Shown: positions 24,702 to 36,515 of the stretch, in pieces
Numbering within the stretch: position 1 is the first letter of the stretch
How the letters are laid out: each line of letters begins with the position of its first letter
Origin: Albifimbria verrucaria
Taxonomy: Eukaryota > Ascomycota > Sordariomycetes > Hypocreales > Stachybotryaceae
Length of the DNA: 64,000 nt
Assembly: GCA_020081605.1 (NCBI GenBank)
Contig: JAHREC010000013.1
Location: 1,550,001-1,614,000 of the forward strand
Reading direction: 5' to 3'
Notes under the pieces: generated by a model
Database searches by the model: none
Told to the model about the DNA's origin: nothing
The model's input: only the letters and a program-made list of their open reading frames with translations
Made by a program: the position numbers and the translations under genes

Positions 24702-25819
24702 ATGTAAGATAGGCCAGATGGCTCTATTGGATGAGATATGATGCTGTATGACCACCAATCTGATACAATTAAGGCACGGGATACACATTCCACCATGTAA
24801 CGTAACGTGAATATGCATAAGGAGAGGCATAGGAGGGCCCACGTCAGAGACAAAGGCCATCGTATCCAGATTTACATCGAGATGGGGTGAGACACGCGAA
24901 CAGCGTCATGACGCAGCAAGGGCGAGCAAGTGCCAAAAGAAATGGCGGGTGGCATTCCAGTCTATCAAACATGCATATGGGTGCCGGCTTTTACGCACGC
25001 CGTCCCGGATTTTTGAGTTATGAAACATGAGTTTGTTTAAGCACTCAGATCAAGAGCCAAGGCACTAGTTTCAAATGTAGGCTGGTTTACTCGGAAACCT
25101 ACACGATCACGGACGAGCGATGGAACTTAATCGATTTTGAACAAATCTGGTATCAATTACCCCATGCCAAGGCACACCTAGTGCGTCGGCACGGCGTCCT
25201 CGCCAACTATGTACTTTCCAGCAGCCTTGAAGAATGTCCCTGGCGCGAAACGACCACGGCACTGCTCCACGCTGCCATCATCGAAAATATATAAAACAGG
25301 CCCATTCCTGAACGCCATCATATTTTCCCAGTGTGGAAACAACCAACAGAAGGGGTACTCGTGTTAAGAATAATTCATAGATGAAGTGAAAAGAAGAGAA
25401 CGCCTCCCAAGAATAGTATCATGTATCTACCACAAGCCGAATAACGATCCGCTAAGGACCCATCGGAGGAGAGAGGAGAATGAGAATGAAGTAGACGTCT
25501 GTATCGTATGTGCGACGCCGCTCACGCGTGCAATGGAAAACCAGGAAAATGCCCGAGATATGCACCGTTCGTTGTGGGTTGGGTGCGTAAAGACCAAATA
25601 ATCAATGATCCCAAAACGCCGTTTTTCATCCGAACCCCAGTTTGTCAATTCGTGTATCATTGACCCGTATATCAGGGCGCCAATCCGTCAAGGAAAAGAT
25701 GTAATGCAAAAACAACGGATTATGTAGGCTGTTGAGCCTCCATTAGGATTAAGGTATTGTTGCTTGGAGGTCAAGAAGGTCAAAGGTTATAGCATAAATA
25801 CCCGAAAGACAAGGAGTAT
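24702..25819. other. Convergent 3' spacer between acetate kinase and the C2H2 gene
   Basis: Contains only short frames without domain similarity. It covers the two 3' untranslated regions. Confidence 0.5.
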
Positions 25820-26675
25820 TTAGCAACCTTCTTGACAAGCAACTGCCATTGCCAGGGCATCGAGGCCACTGGGAGTCCGACCGGTGACTGGACGGTTCAA
25901 GATGGGCAGATTGAGACCGCGCATATCCCAGGTGGTGGGAGTACCGGGTGTCGTGGACAGCGGAGGAGTCGGAAGAGGGAACTGTTCCGTCTCCCACTGC
26001 GCGGAGTCACGGCCGCTGGAGCGGCTGCGGCTGGAAGATGAGTTTCGGCGAGCCTCAGCCAGGGAAGCCTTGTGCGCACGCTGTCCGCTCGAGGAGCGCG
26101 ACTTGTCCTTGTAATGAGTCTCAAGGTGCTGCTTCATGTTGTCGGCGCGGGTGAACTTCTTCTGGCACCCAGGGTAGGTGCACTGGACAGCCTTTTCGGC
26201 AGTGTGAATTTTAGAATGGCGCGATGCGTGACCCGAGGTAGTGAAAGTCTTCTCGCAGCCATGGCTTTCCCGATATCGGCAGGGGTATCGCTTGCCAGGA
26301 CGCTCAGGCAAGGGCGAAGTGGCCGATGCGTCGTCCTCGAATGAGGTTGAGCGGCTGCTGTCAGCGTAGGCAGGGCGCTTGGCAGGAGGCGCATCAGGGC
26401 CATACTCGTGGCCCATAGAGTAGAGGGGCCTCGGGGGTAGGCGAAGTCGACGGAAGGAGTCAATGGCGAGATAGGGTCGTTGCTCATCTGGGAGTCATAG
26501 GAGCTGGAGCGCAAGAGCTCGGGTGTGTTAGGGGACGAGCTGCTGCTCCTGGAGGCGGGGTAGGCGTGTTGCGAGGGCTGGAAGCTCAGGGAGCGCTGGT
26601 GGAGCTGCTGTCGAGAGCTGGCGGGTTCGTCATTGAGAAGGAAACCTTCCGGCCTGCGGCGTCGCGAACGTGCAT
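25820..26675 (-). CDS. C2H2 zinc-finger transcription factor, 2 frame breaks
   Basis: A small nuclear regulator of about 285 residues. Two adjacent zinc fingers lie in the second half. The first is unusual, C-x7-C-x12-H-x3-H (CRYRESHGCEKTF ... HASRHSKIH); the second is regular, C-x4-C-x12-H-x3-H (CTYPGCQKKF ... HLETH). The N-terminal third is Ser/Pro-rich (RSSSSSPNTPELLRSSSYDS), and after the fingers comes an Arg/Ser stretch. The start is the ATG at 26673-26675 (MHVRDAAGRKVSF). One base is missing near 26640 and one in the G run at 26433-26437. There are no introns. I cannot name the ortholog with confidence. The very long gene-free stretch upstream fits a developmentally regulated factor, by analogy only. 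Confidence 0.82.
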
Positions 26676-27261
26676 TTTGAGGGAAGATGTGGAAGAGCTT
26701 GGGAGGCTGTAAATTTAGACGCGGGCGCGTACGATATGTACAGCGAGTATTGCGTGCGCGAGCACGGTCAGGGTCGTTTTGAGGTGAGGATGCTTCGCTC
26801 CGAAGCGCCGAGGAGGTGGGTTTCGAGGTGTACAGTGGCCTGGAAAGGTTGCGGAAGCAGGCCGACTGTTCAGGGGTTGTGCGGTATGCGGTGTGTGAAA
26901 ACATGCAATTCTTCTCAATGGTGCTTAGCGCAAGCGAAAGAACGTGAGCAAGAAAGTGGTTCGCTGGGTTGGCCAAGTGCTGACGAGAGGCGGTGCGGAG
27001 ACCCTTTTGTTGGTGACAGGAGGAGTCACGGATGAGACGGAAGTATTTGCTTAGTGGTGGTGCTACCTAACCTAATAAATAAGAGAGGTAGGCGGGTCGG
27101 GCGAGACGGGGTTGGTATGGTATGGTATAGCAGAGCCAGCAGGTACGCAGGTATGCGGGTGAGCAGATAAGTATGTTAGGCTGTGGGCAAAGTAAAGCTC
27201 AGTTGGTACGGAAAGAAGCTTTCGGGTGGAAGTAGGACGGCGATGGCGCAAAAGGCTAATA

Positions 27262-27295
27262 ATGGTGGTAATGGTGGTGGTGGTGGTGGTGGAGG
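27262..27295. repeat. Microsatellite (GGT)n
   Basis: About ten GGT units with interspersed AAT, about 590 bp upstream of the C2H2 start. Confidence 0.85.
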
Positions 27296-27579
27296 TAATG
27301 GTGGTTGGCGTTAAAATGGGAAACGTAAAGAATCAGACAAGACACGAGGGGGAAAGGCGGGAGAGGGGACAGGATGAGGCGTCTTTATGAAGCAGGATCG
27401 GAATCGAGAGAGGCAGAACCAGGGTCAGGCGACAAGAGGTAAGTTTTAAGGATGATGGGGAATGGGTGGGGAGGAGGGATGGGACTTCTGGGCAAACCGG
27501 AGTGTCTCTCGCGCATGAAACTCCATCCATAGATCGAGGGGATCGAGGAAAAGAAGCAGGCGAAGTCTCTTTCTTGGTC

Positions 27580-27604
27580 AAGGCAAGGCAAGGCAAGGCA
27601 AGGC
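27580..27604. repeat. Microsatellite (AAGGC)5
   Basis: Five perfect tandem 5-bp units. Confidence 0.9.
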
Positions 27605-30600
27605 ACGACAAGAACAGAACAAGCAAGGGCCAGCCACGGGCAGGCGAAACCACCACCCTCCTCCGCTTCCGCTGGGCTGTAAGGCAAGTACCTGCGGTAC
27701 CTGCGGTACCTGTGGAGCGTCCCGCCATGGCACTCTTTCGTTGCTGTTTTTTACTCTTCACACGCCCTCCCCTTCCTTCCATCCATCCTGTAGGGGTGCC
27801 CTTTCTTTTTTTTCTTTTTTTTTTTCCTTTCTCGTCGCCAGCGTCGGTTTCCCTACTCGGTACGGTACAGTACTTTGCACCAATTTTTATTTTTACTTTG
27901 ATTTTTCCCATCTCTAGATTTGCTTTTCACCCTTTCTCTTCCGAGTATGGTAACATCCCGTCGCAACACAAAGCATGCTCCCTCCTCGTCATATTTTCTG
28001 ATCGGTCAGACCAGTCGAGCTTCCTGGTGTACCTGGTTCTAATCTGGGTGCCATGCTGCGCGGCGCACCTTGCATGTACTGTACCTCGTTTCCAGGGGTG
28101 GGTGGGCTTTTCTTACAAGGGACCACATTGAAGGGATGGCAAAGCAAAGTGACCTTCCAGGACCATACGGATAGGCGGTCACTCGCTCGTACCGCCCCCG
28201 CCGTGAAGTACCTCTGTGGCTTGGCCCGTACCTCGAATCTGAGCTTTTCCTCACCGTCAGCATGATGGATGGTTCGATCTGTCGTCACGTCACAGCGCCG
28301 TCAAGGAAGCTGAGGCCTCGGATGCGGCTCCAGCTTACTCGACCCGTAGGCGTCTTCTGCATCGAGTGTCGTGGCGGAACACACGCCGCCATGCCATTTG
28401 CTTCTGCATTCTCGTTCTCTGTGGTATCTTTGGTTACCTTTGAAATCGTGCTGTAGCGTAGGCCTCTGGAAAATCCCTTCAGCAATCATCATGGGCCACG
28501 GAGCACATCGTACCCCAGGGCGGGCGCAAGGTGAGGTGAGCCATCCATCCACTCCCATCATCGTCGTCAACAACACCCAACACCAGCACCAGCACCAGCA
28601 TGGACCTAAACGATGATCAACATCAAGGATGCATTACTTGCCTGCCTCCACTTCGCCCTGTCTTCACTCTTCTTCGAATTTCCCTTCCTTCCTCTTCCCT
28701 TCCAGCTCGGAGCGTTCGCGCCGTGTTGCGGTGGGCAGCCCGGGCACCTCCACTGTGTGGGTGGGTTTCTGATCCGGCTGCTATATTCTCGATCGTAACT
28801 CTCAGCCGGCCGTTGTGGGCGATCATCGATTTTAACGCACATCGAAAAAATGACGACCCAACTCGGTCCCCTGAGACAAGGGTCTCTCCGTGGGCGCGAC
28901 TCTGCATCCAAGTACCGCCAAGGGCCTGCAATGTGTGACGTCAAGTTTGCACCCCGAGCCCGCGATGCCATGCACTGCGTCATTCTCATCTTTGCATGTC
29001 TGAAAATTTCTCTCGAACCCTGCCCGTCAGGTCTGTTCTCCTAAAGAACATCCCCAAGCCGCCCACGAGAGCGGAGCCCGCTAAGCGACACGCCAGGGTT
29101 CCCGCGACTTAGTGGTGAAGCGCCCTCACTCACGGTTTCGACGAGAATCTAAGAGAAGACCCTCGATCCGCTTCCCCCGGTGCCGTTAAGACGGCCAGTG
29201 TCATGCAGGGCCTTGTCCACCAGAGATGGGTTCTTCGCGGAGGAACCTCCCCAACTGTGACTGGACCCGGATATGAGGTGAGAATGCAAGGCATTCACGA
29301 ATGGAAATAGGGATGATTCCCGGGCAACGCTTCCGAAACCGATCCCTTGCACCATCCCATCTCAGAAGCCAGTGATATTTCCGTTGCTTCTCTAATGTTC
29401 CACGCTGCATAACCGCCTCCAGTACACGCGGCGCGGGCCCGCCCTGTCGGAGCTGCTACCCATTCTTTGGGGGTCAGGGCCGTGGATGGAAATCAGGAAC
29501 CAAAGGGACGTTTTCCAGAGCATCGTCGATCATGTATGGCACGAGACCAGTGACAGTCTACCCAACCATCCATGAAAGATCGACATGTCTCCTACATCAG
29601 ACGACTGGTTTTTTCCTCCCTCTCTTCTTTAGCTGAATACCCGGCACTTGATGGCATGTCTCCTCCGCGTGTTATCTCTGAGGATTAGTATCTGACGGGA
29701 TCAGACCGTCATTTCAACATCTTCATGTCGTTTCCTGCAGTAGCTCAAGTCCTGGGGTAACGAGACACTAGGATGCTTGTCAGCAGAAAACGTCACTACT
29801 AGTGCCTTGGGAACACCCAGAAACTCGGGAGGGCACCTCTAACCCTAATGCCTCAATGAGGCTAAGCGGCCCCGTGGCTTTCTCCTCCTCCAAAGTTGTT
29901 CATCAGCCCCACCATCCCCTGGAAACTAACGCTTCAAGGGTCGTGGCAGGGTCTTGACTGAACCAGACCATCGGCCAATGATCGGGCAGATCGAGGGCAA
30001 GGTGAGCGAGCGAAGGTACTTGGGGTACTTGCCCAGCTGCCATGCGCCAGCAACCTCCGGCCACACTCTACATGGCTGTGACTGCAGTCCCTGGCACATC
30101 CCATTTCCCTGTGATGCGATTCTGACAAGACCATGATTGAATGGGATTTTTCCTCTTCCCCGCTCTTGACCATGTTTTTTCGCTCTTACCGGCCGTCTTG
30201 CACACCGGTGAGTTTACTCCGGTAAGTCCTATACAATGGATCTGTGAATCAACCATTTGGTCTGATCGCTTCTCCGTTTTTTGTTGCCTGTTGTCATTCG
30301 CCATCATCGTCTCATACCCGGCCCATGGCATCATAATCATCTACGTCATCAATGCTCTCGCAGAACGCTGGACCATAGCGATGGTGTCAGCCTAAGGACC
30401 CCAGTGGGTGGACTCCTGTACTACGTACAGCGTCCGTTGAGCTAGGGCTGGGCTTGGGTGCGCTCTACAGGACGACACAGCACAGCAACGCACCCGAGCT
30501 GCTGTAACTGAGCTGACGGGCATGCAGAGAGAGGGGTGAGGGGAAAGGCTGTGGCGTTCACCAGGACTCTGAACTCTGGCCCAAGCAGCTCGTTCGATAG

Positions 30601-33600
30601 CTGGCTATGCGCCTCGGCACGGCTGCTAGTTCAGAGGCTTGGGCGGAAACGCAGGTGAGCACTCCCGAGCCAGGCAACGAGAGCAAGAGGGCATGCAGCA
30701 AGAGACAGTGGGCGCCGCCACTTGGGGACAAATGCTGTCAGTGCTGCAGATGAGATTCCCGTGCCCGTCCGCGATGCTCCCTCCCTGCCCTCACCCATGC
30801 TGCCAAAGGTAGCCCTTAATCCCTCGGGTTCAGCCAGCAACCAGCTAGATACAGATGAGATGGCCAGCTACTGCCACTTGGGTGTGTTGCAGCGGGGGAT
30901 GGCCGGCGGCGGCTAGCGATGTACGGAAACTTGCCGCGGTAGGTCGGTGAAAAGAAAATCAGGGTCTCTCTTTGTCTCTCGAGGGACTCGGCTACATCAC
31001 CTTGGGGTACCGCCCAGGCAGGTCTGTCGATGATCCCGATGGCCGGCTTTGCCTAGATTAGGGACCTTCTTTTCCAGCACCCAGTAAGACTCAACCACCA
31101 CGATTTCTTCACAGGGACCTTGGCAACGTCCGAAACCACGAGGTTTCTGGAGCTCTCGCGCTTTTTCCCGACCCCTTGTGTGTTCACGCCTTATCGGGGC
31201 CACTAATCAGGCGTTTCCTTGGAAGTTGCCGGCGAGCCCTGTTTCGCTGCCACACCTCGAGCTCACACCATAGTCAATGAAGACTGCTGACGATCTGAGC
31301 ATTGGGTGAGTGATCGGGCTTTTGGCTTAAGGCCAAGCCTCAGCAGCCACCCCACTGTCCCGTTTGGGCCAATCCCACCGAAAGCTGTCTCTTGAGCCAC
31401 GCATGAGGCTTGAGGCAGGGAGGTGGGCATGGATGGAAGAATGGGCCCTGGCAAAACGTTCAGGACCCTTCCTTTTACTTCTCGCAAACCCTTTCGGATG
31501 GGTCAAGCCTAAAGAAACCCTGCGGGTGTGTTCTTTTATTGATTCCTCCCTCCCCTGCCAAACCCCTCCCTCTATCACCCACACTCCCTGCCGCTCCCAA
31601 TTATTGCCCTTTCCCTCTTAAATTAGGCCTTCCAGATACTACGTCATTAACATTCTCACTCCTTTTGGATGGTGATTTGGCAAAAGAACCCGTCCCTGCA
31701 CCGCCAATGCCCCATCTCCGCCGTGTCCCGCCCAGTCAGCGCGCACACATATACACACATACACACACCGGCCCTGGCGTCGGGTCCCTCATCTTCTGCC
31801 TGTTAGTGGCCGGTGGGACTACCCTGTAACCGACCGCAAAGAACCTAGAGATCACGGGCCCGGTCCCTTGATCAATGGTCCCTTAAATTCTGGGTCAGGA
31901 CGCGCGTCTACATAGTAGTAGTCGGCAGGCTCGGTCATTCGATAGACTGCAACAGCCCCGGCATTCTCAGGGCCTCTATGGGGGCCGGTTTATCGGAGGG
32001 GCTCGACTATTCCGTAATTCCGCTGTACATCAACGAGCCCCGTTCCGTGCCGTTCGTGATCGTGCACCTCGGTGCTGTCTCCGCAGCACATAAGCGCCAA
32101 TAGTATCCAACCTGTTCAACCGCTGGGCCAAATTGGGAGCGACGTTGCCCACGGCAGCAGCTAATTGGGTTTCACCGGCAAAGTCTGTATGCTACGAGCA
32201 TATCGCACGTACACAGTAGTGGTGATGTTGCTGTGTGGACACAGGATCTGACTACTGCAAAGCTATAATAGAGTTCAACCGGTCAAATACCATCCCGAAC
32301 CAGTTTGACTATAAGCTCTGTAGAATCTTGATTTGGGCCAAGCCGCCGCATAGCTTTCCTGTTTCGCTGCGCTCAGATGCTTCGCCATCCGATCTCTCCT
32401 GCGTTCGTCAAGCTCTTTCTTTGGGCCCTCTTACAATATCTCACCACGATAGCCATGTTGCCCAAGGGAGATGACGACGTCATGGCCTCGAGGTAGTTTA
32501 CGGGTGTCCATGCGGATGAGGGATCGAGATCTAGTCCTCTGCTCCCAGGCACCTGACCCACTGCTTTACTGGGACCCAAGCAACTGAGACGCCCAGAGGA
32601 GGAGACAAGAACCACTCTGCTCTCTGGACCAGGAATGGAGGCTGCCCCGCTTTCCCCAGGAACGGAGCAACCGCCTCGTGCCTTCGGGTTGGCATTAGGA
32701 TGATTGGGACTTTACGGGTGGGGGTCGTGGATGGATAGTTTGCTCCTCTCAACATCGCGCCGCGAGAAGACTGTGGAATCGCCTTCCACTGGATTCGGCA
32801 TGCGTGCGAAACTGGGAGAACAGGTCACCAACGACTACCCCTTTCCATGACGAAGCTTGCTGCGGCTGTGGCATTTGTCCAAGGCTTGTTTCACTCGTGT
32901 CCCTTGCTCTTATAGCATGAAACCTACCACCGCCTGTTTAAGTTCAAGCCTGGGATCTTGTCCCTTGCGACACACTTGGAGCAAGCAACCTTCATCACCT
33001 AGTCTAAGAGACCGTCGAAGGCGTAGCCCTGCTTGGTTCTGTCGAATATCAAGTGACCACGGGATCTTGAAAAGGAAAAGGTTACAGACACACTGTTCCC
33101 GACAGACGAATCAGATTGACATTTTTCAAACCTCGTCCAGCAAATGGTGTCGGACACGGTCTGCTCAGTCGTTTACCTACCCAGATGACCATATTCATTT
33201 TTCCCATGCCTAAAATAAATGCGATCCTGGCCGGTTTTAGCACGATCTTCAAGTTGTTGATCCTGCTCGCTCACAGTCACCCCTCCACTACCAATCGATC
33301 GACGGCCAGATTTTCGTGTGCTAACGATACCCTTAAGAGCTCAATAGCTAGCTGCACGGCACCAGTCCACTGCATGGCAGGGAAACACCATGCTAGTGTC
33401 ATGCCGCAGGGTCACTCTAGTCATTTGCTCTTCTCAACATCGTCGATTTCATGGATTTCTGTTAACCACCCTTTCGCGATCTCGATGTCGTGAAACACCA
33501 GGATTTTCAGCCTGCCTCTCCGCCAGCACAACATGTTTCCGTGACAATGTTGCTAGGGCCGTTTCTTTGAACCCTTGCGCCGCTCCGATCTCCCTGCCAG

Positions 33601-34345
33601 CGCGTTCCTTTTTGAGATCATTGCAAGATAGGCTGCTGCATTATTATTTCGCACCAAAAAGAGTAAGTTGGCAAAGTTCAGGTCCGTCTCCTCCACATCT
33701 CGTAAAACTACCGTCTTGGGCGTACAAAAAGTGTATTCATATTAGATTGTGGAGACGAGCAAGCCACGGCTTGCTCTCCCACTTCCGGCCTAAGGGACTA
33801 AGGGACTAAGATAATATACAGCTACACGGCAGACCTGCAAATGCAGTAGTGCAAAGTCTAAGCAGGCAGCCCGAACTGACTGCCCCGATAGGAATGGGCA
33901 ACGAGGCACAAAACCTTCAAGCAAGTCCCACGCGCGATGAAAACGCCTGCTATCCGCCCCTCCTTCGAATTGCGTCTCCCTTCATCAGACCACACCCTCT
34001 CCTCTCCCGAGGGGAAAGGTAAGCATGCCATGTACACCTGTGCCAATGGAATGACCCCGTATAAGTGAGGGGAAAGATAAGTGCCGTGGAGGTGAGGTGC
34101 GATATGTTGTCTCGTATAGTGTCGGACCCTACCCGACAGTTTCCTCCCCGCATTCTACGTGGCTGTGACGCGATATTGGGGAGAGACACGCGTAAGTGGT
34201 GTAGCGTACCGTCGAGCTAGGGGTGCCTAGCTATGTTCCCGATGTCACTCGCACAGGGTCGACGCATCCTTGATGATAAGTGCCAACGGAGCTCCGCCCA
34301 CCAATCGCGAGGCCGATAGCATTCCGAGGCGATGATTCACGACAA

Positions 34346-36244
34346 TCACGACTTCCGGCTCGGCGGTGGGCCCATCTTTGTAGCCCCGTATCCACCCGCT
34401 TCGACGCGGGCAGCTGGGGACCTTGAAGCCCGACGAACCGGCCCCGTCGCCGCTGACCTGGGTGAAGGTGCCGCCCTTAAACCAGCGATCCTCCTCGGCC
34501 TTGCGCTTCTTGCTGAGCTCCGCCTGCATCTTGGGGTCCACGAGCTCGAGGCCCTGCACCGGCGTGAAGGCCAGCGACGACTGCGTGCCCGTCGCGGAGC
34601 CGACTGTGCTGCCAACGCCCGATGCTCGTAGGCCCTTGCCTCGGAGGTCCATGCTGGGGACCTGGCCGAAGCCGCCGATGGACGATGCCGCGCCGCCGAT
34701 AGAGCTGGCGCCACCCCATCCCTTGCTCTTCGCACCAAGCTTCGCTCGCGTACGCTGGTCGACCTGCATGCCGCGGATTCTGCCGTCGTTTGACTGTCCG
34801 ATCATGCCCATGCCCACCGTGCCTTCGCCAGTTCCGTAGCCCACTTCCCTTTCCTCCTTGCCGAATGCCATTCTGTTTTGCGCCTTGCGCAGGTCAGTCA
34901 TGGCCAATGCTTCCTTGGCCTTTCTAGCTCTGCGGCCTCCACGCTTCCGTGCTGGCTTGTCATCCGGCACGGGCAGCGCTCTCTGGCCCTTGTTGGGGAG
35001 GCTCTGTCAGCTTCTCTAGGCGTTCCAAGCAAGCCGTCTTGAGCTCTTCTCCGATGGTCCCTTGAGGGCTAGAGTGGATGCGGTCAACACGCGCCGCCAG
35101 GACAAGCTTTGCTGAAACTATCCTCATTGCCTGTTTCTTCAAATCGTTGGGAATACCGCGTATCATCTCCGAGTGGTACAGGTATCCCTGCTGGCGAATG
35201 CCTATGTTGGTGGCAAGTCCGGCCTGTCTCTTCTTGGATCCCCAGGACGCGATGTTGCAGGCCGGGGTCTTTGATAAGCCAGTCAAACCACCGGCTGCGT
35301 TCAGAAGCTGCGCCGCAGTGAGGGAGCCGATGAGCGTGGTCAGGTTAGGCGCGAAGATGTTCATTCGTGATTGGACGTATTCGGTCAACGTCTGCTTGGC
35401 CTTGTGAAGCTCGATGACCATTTCGCATGCCTGGCGCACGCGGTTTAGCTCCTCCGGAAGCATCTCGTGACCCTTTGTTGTCGTCGCTTCAACTGTGACA
35501 ATCATGAGAGACGGCCCATCTAGTACTGATTTCAGGCCCAGTCCGAGGGGTTATCCGTTGATGTCTGCAGAGACTTTATGCTATCCGAGTCCATGGGTCC
35601 ATTGCCGATAATGGCTACGACCTTGGCGTATTCAAGTGGCGTCGTGACCAGTCGTTCCAGCTCGGGGAATCGTGTGGAATAATGATCTCTGATAAACTTG
35701 TGAACCAGCATCACTTCACCGTCGATCTGGGTAGACAGACTGTTTGACTGCGTCAACAGGTGGTATTCGGGGTGGTCTTCGATGTTGCCGACATTTGTCG
35801 TTTGGGTAGCGGATTGCGCTCGGTAATGGGCGATTTTCTGTAGCGTTCGAACAAACACGTCAGGGCTAATCCTCATGATGGTCGATGTAAACGAACCGCT
35901 CAGGTAGATGGGGAGATTGTCATGATGACAGTGGATAGTACTGACCTCGAGAATTGGTGCCAATGTCTGCATCAGACTGGCGACGCTCCGCACGTCCTTG
36001 ACGGCGCCGAGCTGCATTTTCTCTACCTTGGCCTTTGTAGCCTCTGCATCTTCCAAGTCGTTGAGTCGTTTGCGACGGCGTTTTCAGGCGTGCCATTTTC
36101 TGTAGGCTGGTCGCCATCGACGTCCATGGCGTCGCGGTCGCCGTTGGCCTCTTCGTTTGGCAGGAGGCCATCATTCTCCACGTCCTCGGCCTCATCGCCA
36201 GAGCTGCCAAAATCGTTGAGAAGGTCTTCTACGACGGTCGACAT
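34346..36244 (-). CDS. prp31: U4/U6 snRNP factor Prp31, 4 frame-break sites
   Basis: Essential splicing factor that binds the 15.5K-U4 snRNA complex through its Nop domain and bridges U4/U6 to U5 in the tri-snRNP. The acidic N-terminus (MSTVVEDLLNDFGSSGDEAE) is followed by TNVGNIEDHPEYHLLTQSN, VHKFIRDHYSTRFPELE and the Nop core SLMIVTVEATTTKG, LIGSLTAAQLLNAAGGLTGL and CNIASWGSKK. The Prp31 C-terminal part has KRGGRRARKAKEALAMTDLR and ends in KMGPPPSRKS. One intron at 35838-35945 (108 nt) contains no stop and keeps frame. One base is missing near 36066 and one in the run at 35547-35550; two bases each are missing in the runs at 34995-34998 and 34416-34419. The total is 598 residues, the normal size. 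Confidence 0.93.
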
Positions 36245-36515
36245 GTTGGCGTGTCGGGCGCAACGAGCGATGCGAAAGCTGTAGAATGTTGTGACTTTGA
36301 CGTGTAGATGGGAGAGGAACAAGGAAATAGTTCTGCCAGGCTACGAGGCTGACAAAACGCCACAAAGGTGCAGGCGGCGCCACACCAGCCCCATGCCTAT
36401 CGCAGCACAAGCCACTGGAAATTTCGAGCCTTGTTGACGAGACCCAAAAGCTAGCCGTTAACCTCTTGCAACCCACCCGCCACCATATTCATCAAATCCG
36501 GAAACATCGTGAGCA
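36245..36515. promoter_or_regulatory. 271-bp divergent promoter shared by prp31 and clf1
   Basis: The start codons of two core spliceosome genes face away from each other across 271 bp, so both leaders and both core promoters must fit here. I see no clear TATA box. Co-regulation of the pair is an inference from spacing and shared function. Confidence 0.6.

Larger units (their letters stand above)
26676..34345. other. Gene-poor region, 7.7 kb, upstream of the C2H2 gene
   Basis: I find no gene here that I can support. Open frames are short, overlapping and without domains; the longest, at 27333-27911 (-) and 27466-28131 (+), run through simple sequence. Present are a GGT repeat (27262-27295), an AAGGC repeat (27580-27604), a GTACCTGCG direct repeat (27688-27712), and T-rich and pyrimidine-rich tracts (27800-27835). 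It could hold a long promoter, a multi-exon leader or an unrecognised non-coding transcript. Confidence 0.4.

Noticed and set aside
29040..29420. Possible structured RNA gene near 29.1-29.4 kb
   Set aside because: I looked for tRNA box A/B, 5S rRNA and SRP-like motifs and saw none that were convincing.
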